Translations under genes and position numbers: made by a program
Notes under the pieces: generated by a model
Databases searched by the model: none
The model's input: the letters and a program-made list of their open reading frames with translations, nothing else
What the model was told of the DNA's origin: nothing
Shown here: piece after piece, positions 60,961 to 64,000 of the stretch
Position numbering within the stretch: position 1 is the first letter of the stretch
Layout of the letters: every line of letters begins with the position of its first letter
Source of the DNA: JAGXTF01 sp044224315
GTDB taxonomy: Bacteria > Bacteroidota > Bacteroidia > NS11-12g > UBA955
Reading direction: 5' to 3'
DNA length: 64,000 nt
Assembly (NCBI GenBank): GCA_044224315.1
Contig: JBGAKR010000006.1
Span: 186,001 to 250,000 of the forward strand

Positions 60961-63900
60961 TTATTTTCGAAGTGGGACTTGTAAAAATATTTTAGTTCCC
61001 ATTTCCGGTGCCGAATTAATATTAAAATTACCACCCAGGTCTTGCGCTCTTTTTCGCATATTGTATAATCCGTTTCCTTCTTTCTCATTCTGCAATTGGC
61101 GGGGGTCAAAACCTACACCATCATCTATAATTTCCATGATTAAATCATTTTTTTCGATTTGTATTACAGTCGATATTTTTGTACAATGGGCATATTTTGC
61201 GGCATTATTTACAGCTTCTTTAAAGATCAAATATAAATTTTTCCGTTGGTTTAAGTCAATGGCAATATCTGGTAATTGGCTGTTTTCGGTAATGGTAAAT
61301 TGGAAGTCTCTGGCTTCTGATAAGCCTATACCAAAGTTTCGCATGCGGTTAATAATATTGTGTAATTGATCGTTTTTAGTATTCACAGCCCATACAATAT
61401 CACTCATAGATTCTAAAACCTGCATGGTGTTTTGGTTGATTTTTTCCAGAACCAATTTAACCTGGGTGTTATCAATATGCATTTTAGATGCAGCCTCACT
61501 ATACATGGAAATGCTGCTTAAAGTGGAGCCCAATTCATCGTGCAAGTCCGAGGCAATTCGATTGCGAACCTGTAAAACTTTTAATTGCTGGTGTAATCTG
61601 TATCTGTAAAGCAGGTATAAAGTTACCCCTAAAAACAGAAAAACCAAAATGCGGAAAAGCCAGGTTTGATACCAGGCAGGCAATACCTGAATTTGAATTT
61701 TAATACCTTGTGTATTCCATACCCCATCGCTGTTAGTGCCGGCTACATGCAGGGTATAAATGCCAGGGGAGAGATTGGTAAATGTTGCCTCGTTTTTAGG
61801 GCTCGGGGCCGACCACTCATCATTGAAACCCAATAGGCGGTATTTATATAGTTTATTCGCCCGACTTCTAAATTCAAGGGTGGCAAATTTGATGGTGAAA
61901 TTATTTTGTTGCGGATTTAATATAATTTTATCAGCAAAATTAATAGGCGCCAACAGCACATCTTTAGCTGATTTCCAGTTTACTGCCGTGCCTGAAAAAC
62001 TGAGTTCTGTAAAGGCCATTGGCACAGCTGCTTGCCGTTTGGTTACTTCACCGGGTGAAAAAAATACACTTCCCTCCATACCACCAAAAAGCAAGTTACC
62101 CTTATTGAGCTTAAGCATTTCATGCCGATTAAATTCATCTCCGGGAAGCCCGTCTTCTTGGGTAAAATTCTGTACCACATGGGTATTGGGGTTAAAACAG
62201 GTTATACCCTTATTAGTGCTAAACCACAAATTGTGATCGATTCCCACGGCCAGCCTATAAATTACCGAGTTAGAAAGCCCGTGGTTTTCATTATATATTT
62301 TTATTTTTTCATCTATTAAATTAAATTCAATTAATCCATATCCGTTGCTGCCTATCCACATTTTCTTTTGGGGCTGAACCGGATCGTTTTCAATGCAATA
62401 CAGGTCTTTGCTTAATATACTGTTTTTTTGTTGGTTCCAGGTTTCAAATTTTTCGGTTTTGGTATCAAATCTAACCAAGCCCAGGGTGGTTACCAGCCAT
62501 AATCGTTTCAAATCATCCATACAGGCCTGCGAAACAACTCCTTCATCGCCATAATTTCTGGGCAATGGAATTAGGTATTTTTTCGCAATCATGCCGGTTT
62601 CGGCATTTATTTTATAAATATAAGTATGAGTTGGGTCAACGGTTTCAAAAATCCAGAGTTGATTCTTGGGATCGCAATACAACACTGCACCCGAATACCC
62701 TTGACGTATAGTAGGAAATTCGGTAATACGGTGGGTTTTAAGGTTGTATTTAACCAGGTATAATCGCTGATTGCTTGCCTGGTATGGGCAAAACCAGTAA
62801 TTGCTTTGCTGGTCTTTGCAAGATGAATGATAAGTCAGTTGTATGTCGGCAGTTGGAAAATTTTTCAGCGTATCCATAAAGGGTTGACATACTTTTAATG
62901 TGGTATGAAAGGCATTTTGATTTCCGATTTTTGGAATGGTTTTAAATCTCTGTTTTCTTAGGTCTGTTTTATAAATACCCCATCCTTTAGAAGGATGCCA
63001 GAGTATATCATTCCGGTCTAAAAATGGGTGTGTCATAGACCGTTGCAATGTTCCTTCTCCATTATCATAGAGGGGTCTGAAACTATGGGTTTCTACATTT
63101 AATAAATGCGGAACTAAATTAATGAATACGTGTATCTCATTGGAAGTTAAGGCGCTGAATTGAATTTCGGTTGAGGTAAACTTTTCTACCAAATCTTGTT
63201 TATAAGTAATTTTCTTTTTTAAAATATCAAATTCATAATAGTGCTGATTTTGTAGAATAAAAACCTTATTTAGATACAATTCCATATTCAATAATTGGCT
63301 GTTTTGAAAGCAATTGGCGCCCAGTTTCAAATCGGCACATGTATATGTTACTTCAGCCCATTTTTGCTGGGAGGCAGTGTATTTCCATTGAAAAATAGTT
63401 TCTGTGCTTGCAAACCAAATACTGCCATCAGCAAAAAGCTTGCTATCATATATTTCGGTGTTATAATCTATTCTAAGTTTGGGATTTACCTGTTCTTTAT
63501 TATAATTGAGTATTTCGCTGCAGGTATTGGATATAGAGGTTACGCTGTAATCGTTTATTTTATGTTTTATTTCATACAGCATCAAGTTATTTGCATATTG
63601 AATCAATAGCCGTTGGTGATTGAAATCAATACGATTTACAAAGGTTTTTATGCCATTAAACGCATAAAAACGTTCTTTCTTTTTGTCGAATAAATATACC
63701 CCATTCTTTAATGTACCTACCCAAAAATTGCCAAATTCATCTTCTAACAGCTGGGTAATATGGTTTTCGGGCAATGAATAAGCATCCTGAACGTTGTTTT
63801 TATACACCGTAACCTGGTATCCGTCATACCGGTTTAAGCCATCTTTGGTGGCGAACCACATAAACCCCTCTTTATCCTGCATTACATCTAACACCATGCC

Positions 63901-64000
63901 CTGCGAAAGGCCTTGTCTGATGCTAAACCATTCGCCAGGTGACTGGATAGAGGGTATAGACTGCGCGATTAAACTGCCGTTCAATCCCAGTGCAATTGCC
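60961..64000 (-). CDS. Propeller sensor histidine kinase, HisKA_3 type, 5' end cut
   Basis: 1012 residues visible; the frame continues past the window edge, where the end of a signal peptide is visible (AIALGLNGSLIAQ). Reg_prop blades (GFMWFATKDGLNRYDG, GNFWVGTLKNGVYLFD, KKMWIGSNGYGLIEF, HNLWFSTNKGITCF), a Y_Y_Y domain (LEFRSRANKLYKYRLLGFND) and one membrane helix (LFRILVFLFLGVTLYLLY) precede a HisKA_3 motif (RIASDLHDELGSTLSSISMY, acceptor His near visible residue 820) and an ATPase domain (FKEAVNNAAKYAH, DDGVGFDPR, GLYNMRKRAQDLGG). Partner of the NarL-type regulator at 60242. Sensor architecture parallels the LytS-type kinase at 1939, but the catalytic class differs. Confidence 0.94.
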   Translation of the reverse strand, partial: AIALGLNGSLIAQSIPSIQSPGEWFSIRQGLSQGMVLDVMQDKEGFMWFATKDGLNRYDGYQVTVYKNNVQDAYSLPENHITQLLEDEFGNFWVGTLKNGVYLFDKKKERFYAFNGIKTFVNRIDFNHQRLLIQYANNLMLYEIKHKINDYSVTSISNTCSEILNYNKEQVNPKLRIDYNTEIYDSKLFADGSIWFASTETIFQWKYTASQQKWAEVTYTCADLKLGANCFQNSQLLNMELYLNKVFILQNQHYYEFDILKKKITYKQDLVEKFTSTEIQFSALTSNEIHVFINLVPHLLNVETHSFRPLYDNGEGTLQRSMTHPFLDRNDILWHPSKGWGIYKTDLRKQRFKTIPKIGNQNAFHTTLKVCQPFMDTLKNFPTADIQLTYHSSCKDQQSNYWFCPYQASNQRLYLVKYNLKTHRITEFPTIRQGYSGAVLYCDPKNQLWIFETVDPTHTYIYKINAETGMIAKKYLIPLPRNYGDEGVVSQACMDDLKRLWLVTTLGLVRFDTKTEKFETWNQQKNSILSKDLYCIENDPVQPQKKMWIGSNGYGLIEFNLIDEKIKIYNENHGLSNSVIYRLAVGIDHNLWFSTNKGITCFNPNTHVVQNFTQEDGLPGDEFNRHEMLKLNKGNLLFGGMEGSVFFSPGEVTKRQAAVPMAFTELSFSGTAVNWKSAKDVLLAPINFADKIILNPQQNNFTIKFATLEFRSRANKLYKYRLLGFNDEWSAPSPKNEATFTNLSPGIYTLHVAGTNSDGVWNTQGIKIQIQVLPAWYQTWLFRILVFLFLGVTLYLLYRYRLHQQLKVLQVRNRIASDLHDELGSTLSSISMYSEAASKMHIDNTQVKLVLEKINQNTMQVLESMSDIVWAVNTKNDQLHNIINRMRNFGIGLSEARDFQFTITENSQLPDIAIDLNQRKNLYLIFKEAVNNAAKYAHCTKISTVIQIEKNDLIMEIIDDGVGFDPRQLQNEKEGNGLYNMRKRAQDLGGNFNINSAPEMGTKIFLQVPLRK

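Overview
The window comes from a member of the Bacteroidota. Five large secreted proteins end in type IX secretion (T9SS) sorting tails. There are two hybrid-type sensors built from a Reg_prop propeller, a Y_Y_Y domain and a histidine kinase, one outer-membrane beta-barrel protein with a CarboxypepD-like N-terminus, Bacteroidota-style Rhs core sequences, and promoters of the TAnnTTTG (-7) type close to many start codons. No rRNA or tRNA gene was seen.

Layout. 1-1777: 3' truncated penicillin-binding protein 1C (minus strand). 1939-4947: LytS-type propeller sensor kinase. 4948-17215: a 12.3 kb accessory island holding a putative orphan immunity lipoprotein, two truncated Rhs toxin-tip modules in opposite orientation, each translationally joined to a putative immunity gene, a 1296-residue T9SS surface protein between them, a small Gly/Pro/Asp-rich ORF with its own terminator, and an IS3-type element. 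17216-17956: LytTR response regulator, the likely partner of the kinase on the other side of the island. 18008-19471: rhomboid protease. 19522-25137: bacterial alpha-2-macroglobulin, the usual companion of PBP1C, here 17.7 kb away from it on the same strand. 25395-35159: secreted-protein cluster (CHRD protein, a 2463-residue LamG/choice-of-anchor D protein, a small exported protein). 35564-37372: typA.

37550-52157 is mostly single-function genes: small lipoprotein, TPR protein, macro domain, VOC, YdeI/OmdA-like, membrane adenylate cyclase, T9SS protein, prfC, T9SS sialidase-like propeller, RibD/DHFR-like, DUF3179, GlxA-type AraC regulator, DinB-like and SRPBCC proteins. 52158-57126 (minus) holds a YciO/Sua5-like protein, an outer-membrane barrel and an NfeD/stomatin pair. 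57127-58115 is a gene-poor, repeat-rich stretch. 58116-64000 holds a Gly-rich lipoprotein, a Yip1-family membrane protein and a NarL-type response regulator with its propeller kinase (cut by the window end).

The most unusual content is the island, which separates gene pairs that are normally adjacent and contains Rhs tips that could be exchanged through a ~190 bp inverted repeat, and a set of short dispersed repeats (GGGAATA heptads, two hairpin families and a GCGGTTGGTCT hairpin) that fill many intergenic gaps. In several places these repeats run into the ends of genes or into the Rhs reading frame.
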